From contig DASYRM010000062.1 of NCBI GenBank assembly GCA_036004405.1, positions 1-64,000 of the forward strand: 64,000 nucleotides of DNA. Reading direction: 5' to 3'. The DNA comes from DASYRM01 sp036004405. GTDB taxonomy: Bacteria > Acidobacteriota > Vicinamibacteria > Vicinamibacterales > UBA2999. The notes beneath the pieces were generated by a model, which made no database searches, was not told where the DNA came from, and saw nothing but the letters and a program-made list of their open reading frames with translations. Each line of letters starts with the position of its first letter. Within the stretch, counting starts at the first letter, position 1. A program made the translations under genes and the position numbers. Of this stretch, positions 1 to 7,516 are shown in pieces.

Positions 1-240
1 GTGATTCTCGCGCTCCAACGCCTTCAATCGCTGCCGTTCGTCGGTCGTCAGCCCTGCCCGCTGGCCGCCATCGCGTTCCGCCGGGCGGACCCAGCGTCGT
101 AACGTTTCCGTCGTGCATCCCAGCTTCGGGGCGATCGACGCAATCGCCGCCCACTGCGACGGGTGTTCCGCGCCGTGGTCTCGCACCATCCGGACCGCGC
201 GCTCACGTACCTCGGGGGAATACTTACTCGGTCGTCCCAT
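1..240 (-). CDS. IS3-family transposase OrfA, 3'-truncated by window edge
   Basis: The minus-strand frame from the ATG at 240 stays open to base 1, giving 80 residues starting MGRPSKYSPEVRERAVRMV. This is the N-terminal helix-turn-helix of IS3-family OrfA (DNA binding at the element ends), with the usual conserved segments QWAAIASIAPKLGC and TETLRRWVR and the start of the LKALERENH leucine-zipper region. The rest of OrfA and the frameshift-joined OrfB catalytic part lie to the left of the window. A purine-rich GGAG precedes the ATG. It reads in the same direction as the BlaR1-like gene next to it. Family assignment is confident; completeness of the element cannot be judged. Confidence 0.85.
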   Translation of the reverse strand, partial: MGRPSKYSPEVRERAVRMVRDHGAEHPSQWAAIASIAPKLGCTTETLRRWVRPAERDGGQRAGLTTDERQRLKALERENH

Positions 241-291
241 GGGCTCCATCCTCTCAACGAATGAGCCCTCCGACAAACCCGGCGCGATTCA
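1..291 (-). mobile_element. End of an IS3-family insertion sequence with its terminal inverted repeat
   Basis: Reading the minus strand from 291, the sequence begins TGAATCGCGCCGGGTTTG and continues to about 263, then runs into the OrfA gene 23 nt later. A terminus starting TGA followed by a GC-rich, CCGGGTTT-containing repeat about 50 nt ahead of OrfA fits the outer end of IS3-family elements as I know them. Base 291 is therefore taken as the element boundary. The other end, target duplication and OrfB are outside the window. Confidence 0.75.
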
Positions 292-2094
292 GTCTTCGGT
301 GGGCCGCTCGATGTGGTCGATGACTAAGACTTCGACCGGGCCTCGGGCTGGTTCGAGCTTCAGTCCGAGTTGCTCTTGAAGTGCAGTCTGCAAGGACGGC
401 AAGTTCTGGCTCGCGTCAATCGAACTGCCGTCGGGTAGAAAATCGAGGGTGAAGTTAAAAGCGCCCGACAGTCCAGTGCGGTCAAGGACCGTGCGGCTCA
501 CCGGACTGGACAACGTCGTCGCGAGTTGACTCATCGACGTATTACCACCAGCGATTCTGTCACCACCCATTCTGTTTGGTCCGGCAATCAGCCCGCAGGC
601 GGGCCGTTCACCCGGCGGGGACGCGCGACGCTCGCCCTTTCTCTCCGCTGCGATGATGGCGGCGCAGTTATCATGTGCGGGCACCAAGCCTGCGCCAGGT
701 TTCCCGTCAGCGCGGGCCGCGACCAGCGCGAAGACCGGTCCATCCCTCGTTTCCAAGCGCGCCTTCAGCTTGAACCGATCGATCAAAAGAGACCGCAGCA
801 TCAGGAAATGAGCACGAGGTGCCCCCGGACTCACGGGGCGAAGATCGCCTGACGCCTTGGCCACAACGTCGTAGTGCTCCGTCTGCGCCCAGTCTGGCGC
901 GCCGACGATCTGAAAGTCCTGCACGCGATACGCAGTGCGGATCAGCGCACGCGTCGGGACGTTGGTGAGATGCCAAAGACCACCCGGTTGCACGTTCTCG
1001 ATCATCGACCTGCTTGCGCCGGATTTGTTGGGTTTGACGGAGGCAACCTCGAATGTCGGCAGTGGATCTGTTTGGATCCGATTGGGCGCCTGTGATGCGC
1101 GCGCGGTGATTGAGAGGGCCGCCAGGACCAGCATGGCCGCGCTGCTCAGCACGATCCCCACGCTGGCGCGCGTTCGTCCGAATCTCAGGCGACCGCGTTC
1201 CTGACGATCGTTGAGCAGGGCGGCGACGCGAAGGGAAAGATCGCTGCGCGCGGCCATGGCAAGTAGCGGCCCACTTTTCAGCACTCGATCTCGCTGTGCC
1301 ATCGCCACCAGCAGCGAGGCGTAATTCCGAGCATCATCCCTGGCAAGGAGGACCGCGTCGTCGCAGGCACGCTCCGCCTCGAGACGGAGCTGGCGCCATG
1401 CCATCCATACCAGCGGGTGGAACCAGTACAGGGCGCAGATCGTCCGCGACAGGCAATGTATCAGCCAGTCGTACCGCGCCACATGTTCGATCTCGTGGGT
1501 GAGGGTACGTCGCAGCGCGGCGGAGTCCCACGAGTCGGCATCGATCGGACATACAATCGCCGGAGTGAACAGCCCGCAGGTCATGGGCCCGGTGACCGCT
1601 TCGTGACGCAGCACGTCCACGTGACGACGGACACCATGTGCCTCTGCGATGGGCCGTAGACACACCTGCCCCTCCATCCACGGTAGCGCCCGGAAGCGAA
1701 GGCGACGCATCTGCCAGAGGCCCGCGCCAACGGGGATGAGAAACGTCACCACACCCGTGAGCCACATCACCACAATCACTCGAGTCAGTGTGAGGGACGC
1801 AGAGCCCGGGACGGCCGGAGCGAACGGTGCGCGTTCCTGGCCTGTTTCGATCGGCGTGCTCGCAACAGGGATTGCGGTCACGGCGGGCGCTTCACGCTGC
1901 TGCGGTACGGGGATCGTGACAACCAGGAGCGGCAGTACGGCGCTGGCAACTGGGATCACGACCAGCGCGGCGAACGCGAGCGCAAAGATCAAATGACGAA
2001 TCGAGGCACGACGCTGGCGGCATATCCGCGCGAAGGCCAACGCGGCGCCGCACACGAGGGTCGCTTTCAATAGGATCAAGACGGCGAAGGACAT
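289..2094 (-). CDS. BlaR1/M56-type membrane metallopeptidase sensor fused to a TIGR03435 domain
   Basis: A 601-residue membrane protein. The N-terminal half has hydrophobic helices (about 3-24, 34-61, 104-126) and the M56 zinc site HEIEH at 200-204, as in BlaR1/MecR1 antirepressor peptidases. After a further helix near 312-330, the C-terminal half (about 347-600) is a TIGR03435 domain starting PTFEVASVKPNK instead of the penicillin-binding sensor of BlaR1. The BlaI-like repressor lies just upstream; an AAGGAG lies in its 3' end about 10 nt before this ATG, so the two are cotranscribed. By analogy the extracytoplasmic TIGR03435 part would sense a signal and the protease would inactivate the repressor; the signal is unknown. 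Its stop codon is the first three bases of the adjoining IS. Confidence 0.85.
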   Translation of the reverse strand: MSFAVLILLKATLVCGAALAFARICRQRRASIRHLIFALAFAALVVIPVASAVLPLLVVTIPVPQQREAPAVTAIPVASTPIETGQERAPFAPAVPGSASLTLTRVIVVMWLTGVVTFLIPVGAGLWQMRRLRFRALPWMEGQVCLRPIAEAHGVRRHVDVLRHEAVTGPMTCGLFTPAIVCPIDADSWDSAALRRTLTHEIEHVARYDWLIHCLSRTICALYWFHPLVWMAWRQLRLEAERACDDAVLLARDDARNYASLLVAMAQRDRVLKSGPLLAMAARSDLSLRVAALLNDRQERGRLRFGRTRASVGIVLSSAAMLVLAALSITARASQAPNRIQTDPLPTFEVASVKPNKSGASRSMIENVQPGGLWHLTNVPTRALIRTAYRVQDFQIVGAPDWAQTEHYDVVAKASGDLRPVSPGAPRAHFLMLRSLLIDRFKLKARLETRDGPVFALVAARADGKPGAGLVPAHDNCAAIIAAERKGERRASPPGERPACGLIAGPNRMGGDRIAGGNTSMSQLATTLSSPVSRTVLDRTGLSGAFNFTLDFLPDGSSIDASQNLPSLQTALQEQLGLKLEPARGPVEVLVIDHIERPTED

Positions 2095-2098
2095 CTGT

Positions 2099-2482
2099 CT
2101 ATTTCTCCTTGCGCGCCCGTTCGATTTCTGCCGCTAGATCGGCGAGTTCCTGTTTCGTCCACGAGCCCTGGCGCACGAGCGACATCACCATTTGCGCCAG
2201 CGAGCCTTCAAAGAAAGTCTGGATGTGCTGCTGCAGTGCCGCTTTCTTCGCTTTCTCTGGCGAGACAGTCGCCGAGTAGATGTAGCGAACTCCCTCTTCC
2301 TTGTGCCGCAGCACGCCTTTCTTCTCGAGGCGCGTCAGCATTACGCGTACCGACGATCCGCTCGGCGCATCGACGAGCTGCGCGCGGATTTCCTCGGCCG
2401 TGGCGCGATTACCGAGCGCGAAGAGCGCGTTTACGATCTCGCGCTCGCGCCGCGCGAGCCGCTCCGGTGTGACTTTCGGCAT
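2099..2482 (-). CDS. BlaI/MecI/CopY-family transcriptional repressor
   Basis: A 127-residue winged-helix repressor starting MPKVTPERLARREREIVNAL. It has the BlaI-family features: an N-terminal winged helix with VRVMLTRLEKKGVL (recognition helix and wing) and the KEEGVRYIYSATVS strand pair, then a helical dimerisation tail with LAQMVMSLVRQGSWTKQELADLAAEIE. A TTG at 2491 would add three residues, but ATG 2482 is preferred because the family usually begins near MPK. It heads a two-gene operon with the M56 sensor and probably represses its own promoter through the two palindromes immediately upstream. The substrate or stress is not deducible. Confidence 0.9.
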   Translation of the reverse strand: MPKVTPERLARREREIVNALFALGNRATAEEIRAQLVDAPSGSSVRVMLTRLEKKGVLRHKEEGVRYIYSATVSPEKAKKAALQQHIQTFFEGSLAQMVMSLVRQGSWTKQELADLAAEIERARKEK

Positions 2483-2493
2483 CAGGTTCAACG

Positions 2494-2537
2494 TGCGACA
2501 GGAGTCGCATGCTAGTGCGACTGCCGTCGCATGTCAA
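2494..2537 (-). promoter_or_regulatory. blaI-like promoter with two embedded palindromic operators
   Basis: On the minus strand there is a perfect -35 TTGACA (2537-2532), a 17-nt spacer and a -10 TAGCAT (2514-2509). The spacer contains TGCGAC-N4-GTCGCA (2516-2531), and a second identical 6-4-6 palindrome follows at 2494-2509, overlapping the -10 and the expected start of transcription. The centres are 22 bp apart, about two helical turns, which suits cooperative dimer binding. The repressor gene starts 12 bp further on, so autoregulation by the BlaI-like protein is the simplest reading. Confidence 0.8.
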
Positions 2538-3132
2538 CAGTGATCGTGCTGTAGGCACCGGTTGGCGCCCGCACGGACTGACGCTGCCAGACGAGCTGAA
2601 ATGGCCGTCCGCCGCGCTCGAGTTGAACGGTAGCGATCAGTCCTGACAAGTCGCCAAGTGGTTGCCGATCCAGAACTCGAGAATTCGGTCCACGGAGACG
2701 CTCGTTGCGAGAGACATTTCGAGTGACATCGCGCTGGCAAAGGACGAAAACGAGCGCCAGCGGACGAAGGTCGACGCAGCTAGATGAAGACGCCAAATGA
2801 TTGCCGCTCCGCGACTTGGGGAGAAACGGCCGCATTCGTTGGGATTTCGGCGAACCGGATCGAAGACTCCCACCCTCTCCGCCAATCTAGTACTCTGATT
2901 TTCTGGGTCCTCTCCCGAGAGACGAATTCTCTCAGCCATCCCGGCATTTCTCTTGCTCTAGGCGGGCGCTCAGCGAACCGGCGGGCTCGCTTGCGGGGCG
3001 TGGATGACATTTCCGCGTGACATTCCGATCGAAGTCAGTCGGCGCGAAGCAGCCCTCAGGCGTCGGATGAGGTTCCCACGTCGTCAGCGCTCATGCCGGC
3101 TCTCACGGCCAGTTTCCCCATGAGTGTGAACG
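2538..3132. other. Intergenic stretch without a convincing gene
   Basis: About 595 bp between the blaI-like promoter and the end of the DUF1624-like gene. Six-frame reading gives only short frames without recognisable domains, and the base composition is less GC-rich than the flanks. The only notable content is the tRNA-Ser 3'-end-like fragment at 2868-2884. Decayed coding sequence is possible but not supported. Confidence 0.5.
2868..2884 (+). repeat. tRNA-Ser 3'-end-like fragment (copy 1)
   Basis: The 17 bases TCCCACCCTCTCCGCCA match the T-stem end, acceptor 3' strand, G discriminator and CCA of a serine tRNA. The same 17 bases recur within longer identical blocks at 26301-26324 and 30642-30665. 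No 5' acceptor strand (GGAGAGG) or tRNA body lies upstream, so this is a fragment and not a gene. It is the most degenerate of the three copies. Confidence 0.5.
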
Positions 3133-4308
3133 TCACAAGTAACTGAGCCACGCGTCGCTCCGCCGCTGCTTGAGCCGGCCGAACCACACGCAGAGCGGAT
3201 ACATCGCGAGCACCACCGACGCCCACCAGATGTATACGAGCGGCAATGTGAATCCCCAATCAGGTGGCGGGCTGAAGGGATAGTGCGCGAGGTCCGGCGA
3301 TTCGAACATCCAGTGCGCCGTTCCGTAGCGCAGGTAGCAGACGACGACCGCGAGCAGGTGGAGCAGCGCGAAGTGCGCCAGGTAGTAGAACAGCGGCACG
3401 CGCCCGAACGTCAGCGCCGCCCTGAGCAGACGGGGCGTGCGCCCGTCGACGGCCCACAGAAGGAGCAGCGCCGGCCCCAGCGTCATCAACAGATAGAGCA
3501 GTGACGGCGGTTGCTTGGTCGCGTTCAGGAACGAGAGCGCGGTGAAGAGCGTAGTCGCTTGTGGCTTCCAATGCGCGGGATCGCCGTACACGTTGATGCC
3601 GCGGATGACGACAAAGGCCAGACTCGCGGCGAGGCCAAGGCGAAGGAGCAGGGCTCGACGCGCGTCAGCAGTCCACGAATAGAGCGCTCCCAGTCCGTAT
3701 CCGACAGCGGTGACGGCTATCCAGGGAATCAGCGGATAGGCGACGAACACGACGTGATCGCCGCTCAGCACGGCGCGCTGCTGATGCAGGATCGTCCACA
3801 GCGGATCGGCCGACTTCACTGAGTCGAACAGGTTGTGCCCGGCGACGAGCAGCGCGCCGATCGCCGTCACGACCGACACGGGAAGATGCACCAGCGCCGC
3901 CAGCGCGATCATCCCCCAGCCGGCCGCCCAGAGCACCAGCAACAGCGTGATTTGGTAGTCGGCATTGAACTGGTAGGCGAAGCAGCGCGCCACCACCAGC
4001 TCGGCCACGATCAACCAGAGGCCACGCGTCACCAGGAACCGCGACAGATCGCTGACAGATTGTCGACGCAGCGACAGACGCGCACCGGCTCCAGCGAGCA
4101 GGAAGAACGCTGGCGCGCAGATGTGCGTGATCCAGCGCGTCAGGAACAGCGGAGCGGACGTCTGCGCCATGTTCGTCGGGCTCGGCCCCGGGATCGCGAA
4201 GAAATCGCGCGTGTGATCGAGCGCCATCAGGACCATGATCACCCCGCGCACGACGTCGATGGCGTCGAGCCGGGCGCGCGGCGACACGCTCTGGCGGGTC
4301 TCGCTCAA
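3133..4308 (-). CDS. DUF1624 / HGSNAT-like multi-pass membrane acyltransferase
   Basis: A 391-residue integral membrane protein beginning (TTG start) MSETRQSVSPRARLDAIDVV. The motif RLDAIDVVRGVIMVLMALDH near the N-terminus is diagnostic of the DUF1624/heparan-alpha-glucosaminide N-acetyltransferase-like family, followed by about ten hydrophobic helices. The TTG overlaps the TGA of the upstream dipeptidase gene, so the pair is translationally coupled; a longer frame upstream is only the shadow of that gene. The family is thought to transfer acyl groups across a membrane; the acceptor here is unknown. It is last in the amidase-dipeptidase-acyltransferase row. Confidence 0.8.
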   Translation of the reverse strand: MSETRQSVSPRARLDAIDVVRGVIMVLMALDHTRDFFAIPGPSPTNMAQTSAPLFLTRWITHICAPAFFLLAGAGARLSLRRQSVSDLSRFLVTRGLWLIVAELVVARCFAYQFNADYQITLLLVLWAAGWGMIALAALVHLPVSVVTAIGALLVAGHNLFDSVKSADPLWTILHQQRAVLSGDHVVFVAYPLIPWIAVTAVGYGLGALYSWTADARRALLLRLGLAASLAFVVIRGINVYGDPAHWKPQATTLFTALSFLNATKQPPSLLYLLMTLGPALLLLWAVDGRTPRLLRAALTFGRVPLFYYLAHFALLHLLAVVVCYLRYGTAHWMFESPDLAHYPFSPPPDWGFTLPLVYIWWASVVLAMYPLCVWFGRLKQRRSDAWLSYL

Positions 4309-5528
4309 CGCGTGGCCTGAACGTTCCGCAGAGTAGCGACGCGCTCGGCCTCTGACCACACGCGAAGCAGGTTTTGTCCCCACAGTTTGGCGATGTCTGC
4401 TTCGCGATAACCGCGGCGCACGAGCTCGATTGTTACGTTCGCCGTGTCGGCGGCGCTGTCCCAGCCCTCGATGCCGCCGCCACCGTCGAAATCCGACGAG
4501 ATGCCGACGTGCTCGAGTCCAATCAGCTTGACCGCGTAGTCGATGTGATCGACGAGCTCTTTCACACCGGGCCGTCCTTCGACCGATAAGGGCTTGGCAG
4601 ACGCCGCCTCGATAGGACACGCTGCCAGCGTCCCCGCCGCCACGGCGTTGCGGATCGGTGCCCGGCCACTGCGAGCGCCGGCTCTCAGATAACCCGCGTA
4701 TGCCACGACCTGGACCACTCCGCCGTTCTTCTTCACCGCCAGCAGCTGCTCATCATCCAGATTGCGGTTGTGATCGACGAGCGCGCGGACGGAGGAATGC
4801 GACGCGATCACTGGCGCCTTCGAGAGCGCGATGGCCTGCATGGTGGCCGCTTTCGACAGATGTGAGAGATCGACCAGCATGCCCAGGCGGTTCATCTCCG
4901 CAAGCACGTCCCGACCCAAGGCGCTGAGCCCCTCATTCGGCGCGTCTTTCGTCGCCTCACCTGAATGAGAGTCGGCGAGCTGGTTGTGGCCCGTGTGGGC
5001 GAGCCCCATGTACCGCGCCCCCCGCCGATAGAACTCCCGCACGCGCGCGACGTCGGTGCCAACTGGATACCCGTTCTCGACGCCAATCACCGCGACCGTG
5101 CGCCCACTCTGGGCGATCTGCGACACGTCCGCTGGCATCAACGCGAGCCCGATCTCTTTCGGCGCGAGCTGCTCCGTCAACCGGTGCACGGCATCGAACT
5201 TCGTCAGCGCTTTGCTGTAGGCATCCGCGTAGCCCGCGGCGGTGAGCGGTCCCTGGGGCACCTGCACGGCGAAGAAGGCGGCGTCGAGCCGGCCGTCCCG
5301 CATCTTAGGCAGATTCGCTTGCGTCACCAGGCGCTGCGTGTAGTTGCACGAGGGTATGAAATGCGCGGGCTCGAAGTCGATGTGCGTGTCGATGGTCAGC
5401 ACACGCTCGTGAACTGCGCGGGCTCGTGTGACGAGCGCGGCATCCGTTACCTGAGCCGCCAGTGGCGCGACGGCAACCGCTGCCGCACACGCGCTCAGAA
5501 CTGCCCTGGTCATTCGCCCATTCGACAC
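4305..5528 (-). CDS. Membrane (renal-type) dipeptidase, peptidase family M19
   Basis: A 407-residue exported zinc dipeptidase. A signal peptide occupies about residues 1-26 (ending PLAAQ). Metal-site motifs are visible in order: TIDTHID (H49, D51), VIGVEN (E151), LVDLSHLS (H223) and IASHSS (H244), with the C-terminal SDFDGGGG typical of M19. Such enzymes hydrolyse dipeptides, including Cys-Gly from glutathione and some D-amino-acid dipeptides. It sits 7 nt after the amidase gene and its TGA overlaps the start of the acyltransferase-like gene, so the three are probably one transcript. The exact substrate is unknown. Confidence 0.9.
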   Translation of the reverse strand: MSNGRMTRAVLSACAAAVAVAPLAAQVTDAALVTRARAVHERVLTIDTHIDFEPAHFIPSCNYTQRLVTQANLPKMRDGRLDAAFFAVQVPQGPLTAAGYADAYSKALTKFDAVHRLTEQLAPKEIGLALMPADVSQIAQSGRTVAVIGVENGYPVGTDVARVREFYRRGARYMGLAHTGHNQLADSHSGEATKDAPNEGLSALGRDVLAEMNRLGMLVDLSHLSKAATMQAIALSKAPVIASHSSVRALVDHNRNLDDEQLLAVKKNGGVVQVVAYAGYLRAGARSGRAPIRNAVAAGTLAACPIEAASAKPLSVEGRPGVKELVDHIDYAVKLIGLEHVGISSDFDGGGGIEGWDSAADTANVTIELVRRGYREADIAKLWGQNLLRVWSEAERVATLRNVQATR

Positions 5529-5535
5529 GCGACGA

Positions 5536-7515
5536 TCAGTGCGCCGGCCCGAACTCTGGCGGGGGCTCGCGGTGGTGGGTGGCGCCCTCGTAGGCCGAGG
5601 CGATCTTGAAAAGCATCGGTTCGCTGAACGGGCGCCCGAAGAACATGATGGAGAGCGGCAGCTTGGCCGGCGTCGGGCCCGTGAGACGCGTGCCGCCTAC
5701 CGCGGCAGCGTCCCGCACGCGGTCGTAAACCTTCGTGGTCCAGCCCGCAGGCACACCCAGCTCCGGGAATCCCTGCGTCCCGAGAAAACTCCAGATCGAC
5801 GGGCCGCGCCCGTTGAGGGTGGGCTCGAGCGGGCGGCCGAGGATGTAGGGAGGGATGTTCCCGGTTGGCGAGATCATGGCGTCGAGCTTCATGTCCTCCA
5901 TCGCTGCCAGCACGATCTGCTGCACAGCGTAGCGCGCCAGCCAGCGATCCGACGTGTCCATCGTCAGCGCCGTGCGGTTCTCGCCGCCGCCGCTGCCGCC
6001 CCTGGCGTTGCTGCCCGCGTCGGGATTCGTGTCCGTCAGCGCCTTGGAGTGCGCGTTCAGGTCCTTCACCGTCCGGATCTTCGCGTCGTTCCGTTCCTTC
6101 AGGTACAGCTCGATCATGTAGCGGGATTCGCCGATCGACTCGCCGCGTCCCAGGTTTCGCAAGTTCAGACCCTGGGCCCCCTCCGGGACTCGTTCAGGCG
6201 CCTTCGCCATGTCGACGAGCAGGGCGATATGGTCCGACGTCGGCTTGCCGGTCTCGCCGATCGGGAACGCCGTCGGGAAGCGCTCGATGAACAGCTTGTT
6301 CATCGCCGACGGCGCGTACATGTCGATGTACTTCTGCAGCAGCGCGCCCTTTTCGCCGGGGTCGACGATCGTGGCGCCGAGCTTCTTCAAGTCGAGGAGC
6401 GCACGCTCGGTAGCCGCGATGCTCTCTTCGTCGGCCTGGTTGAAGAGCGAGCGGTCCATGTATTCGCGAATCACGCCGATGCGCACGCCGTCGAGCCTGG
6501 TGGCGCCGGCAAAGCTCGCGTAGGGCTCCGCCGGCGTCCGGCCGACGCTGAAGACGGTGAGCTCGTCCTTCGGGTCGTACCCGGCGATGACGTCGAGGAT
6601 TCTGGCGGCATCCTTGACGGTGCGGCAAATCGGACCGGTCCGGGTGTTGTAGCCGGCGCCGTACATGCCGTTGCGGCTCACCAGCTCCTGCGTCGGCGCC
6701 AGGCCGACCACCATGTTGTTCTTGGTGGGATGCAGGATTGATCCGCCCGTCTCCTCGGCAATCGCGCAGGTCACCAGATTGGCGGCGACCGATGTGCCGG
6801 AGCCGCTGCTCGACGTGCCCGCTGAGCGCTCGGTGTCGTACGGATTGCAGCTGATGCCACCGAACGGACTGCGTGAGATGCCGGAGCCCACGTTCGCCTT
6901 GGCCAGGATGATGGCGCCGGCGTCCCGGAGCCGCGTCACGAACGTCGCGTCCCGCGGTGGGCGATCGTTGGCGTACGCGGCGTCGGCGCCCGCGGTCGTG
7001 CGCATGTCAGCGGTGTCGTACCAGTCCTTGATGGCGAGCGTCACGCCGTGCAGGGGACCCACCAGCTTGCGGGTCGCCTTGAACTGGCCGTCCTGTTTGG
7101 CTGCCACCTCGAGGGCGTCGGGCAGGGCCGGGTTGTCGTCGGCCCGATCGGTGAGGCTTCGTGCCTTGCGCGGGCCGAGACCGAGCGCTTCACGTGCCGC
7201 GGGCCGGAGATTGACGGTAATGAGCGAGTTGATCTGTCCCGCGTGCGGGATGGTGGTGAACGGCCCGAGGATGCCCTCGGGCTGTGAGACGCAGGGGCCG
7301 TCGTAGGCTTTGATGCGCTGGAGGTACATTTCCACGACCTGCGTCGACGTCAGTCGGCCGTCGAGGATGGCCGACTGGATGCCGTCGATGGTGGCTTCCT
7401 CGATCTGAAACCCCTTGGCCGCGGGCGCCGCCGCCAGCCCGGTGACCGGCGGCATCACCCCGTTGACCACGAGGAGGAGCGTCGCTGCGGCGGTGCGGAA
7501 GGCGCGCGCCCGCAT
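5536..7515 (-). CDS. Exported amidase-signature family hydrolase
   Basis: A 659-residue amidase-signature enzyme with a probable signal peptide (1-30). The Ser-cisSer-Lys triad is readable: Lys163 in VTLAIKDWYD, the cis-Ser within GTSSSGSGTS (235-237) and the nucleophile Ser259 in ETGGSILHP. It is longer than the usual 450-550 residues because of the signal region and inserts. It probably hydrolyses amide bonds of a small exported substrate or peptide-like compound in the periplasm. It starts one base before the end of the TonB receptor gene (7517), so it is likely cotranscribed with that importer, as a processing enzyme for the same nutrient. Confidence 0.88.
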   Translation of the reverse strand: MRARAFRTAAATLLLVVNGVMPPVTGLAAAPAAKGFQIEEATIDGIQSAILDGRLTSTQVVEMYLQRIKAYDGPCVSQPEGILGPFTTIPHAGQINSLITVNLRPAAREALGLGPRKARSLTDRADDNPALPDALEVAAKQDGQFKATRKLVGPLHGVTLAIKDWYDTADMRTTAGADAAYANDRPPRDATFVTRLRDAGAIILAKANVGSGISRSPFGGISCNPYDTERSAGTSSSGSGTSVAANLVTCAIAEETGGSILHPTKNNMVVGLAPTQELVSRNGMYGAGYNTRTGPICRTVKDAARILDVIAGYDPKDELTVFSVGRTPAEPYASFAGATRLDGVRIGVIREYMDRSLFNQADEESIAATERALLDLKKLGATIVDPGEKGALLQKYIDMYAPSAMNKLFIERFPTAFPIGETGKPTSDHIALLVDMAKAPERVPEGAQGLNLRNLGRGESIGESRYMIELYLKERNDAKIRTVKDLNAHSKALTDTNPDAGSNARGGSGGGENRTALTMDTSDRWLARYAVQQIVLAAMEDMKLDAMISPTGNIPPYILGRPLEPTLNGRGPSIWSFLGTQGFPELGVPAGWTTKVYDRVRDAAAVGGTRLTGPTPAKLPLSIMFFGRPFSEPMLFKIASAYEGATHHREPPPEFGPAH

Positions 7516-7516
7516 C

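Noticed and set aside
2515..2835. Minus-strand frame of 107 codons upstream of the blaI-like promoter
   Set aside because: No start signal or family resemblance, and it runs through the operator region; treated as non-coding.
4309..4620. N-terminal extension of the DUF1624-like gene
   Set aside because: These 104 codons lie inside the dipeptidase gene, are Arg-rich and carry no family sequence; the TTG overlapping the upstream stop gives the family start.
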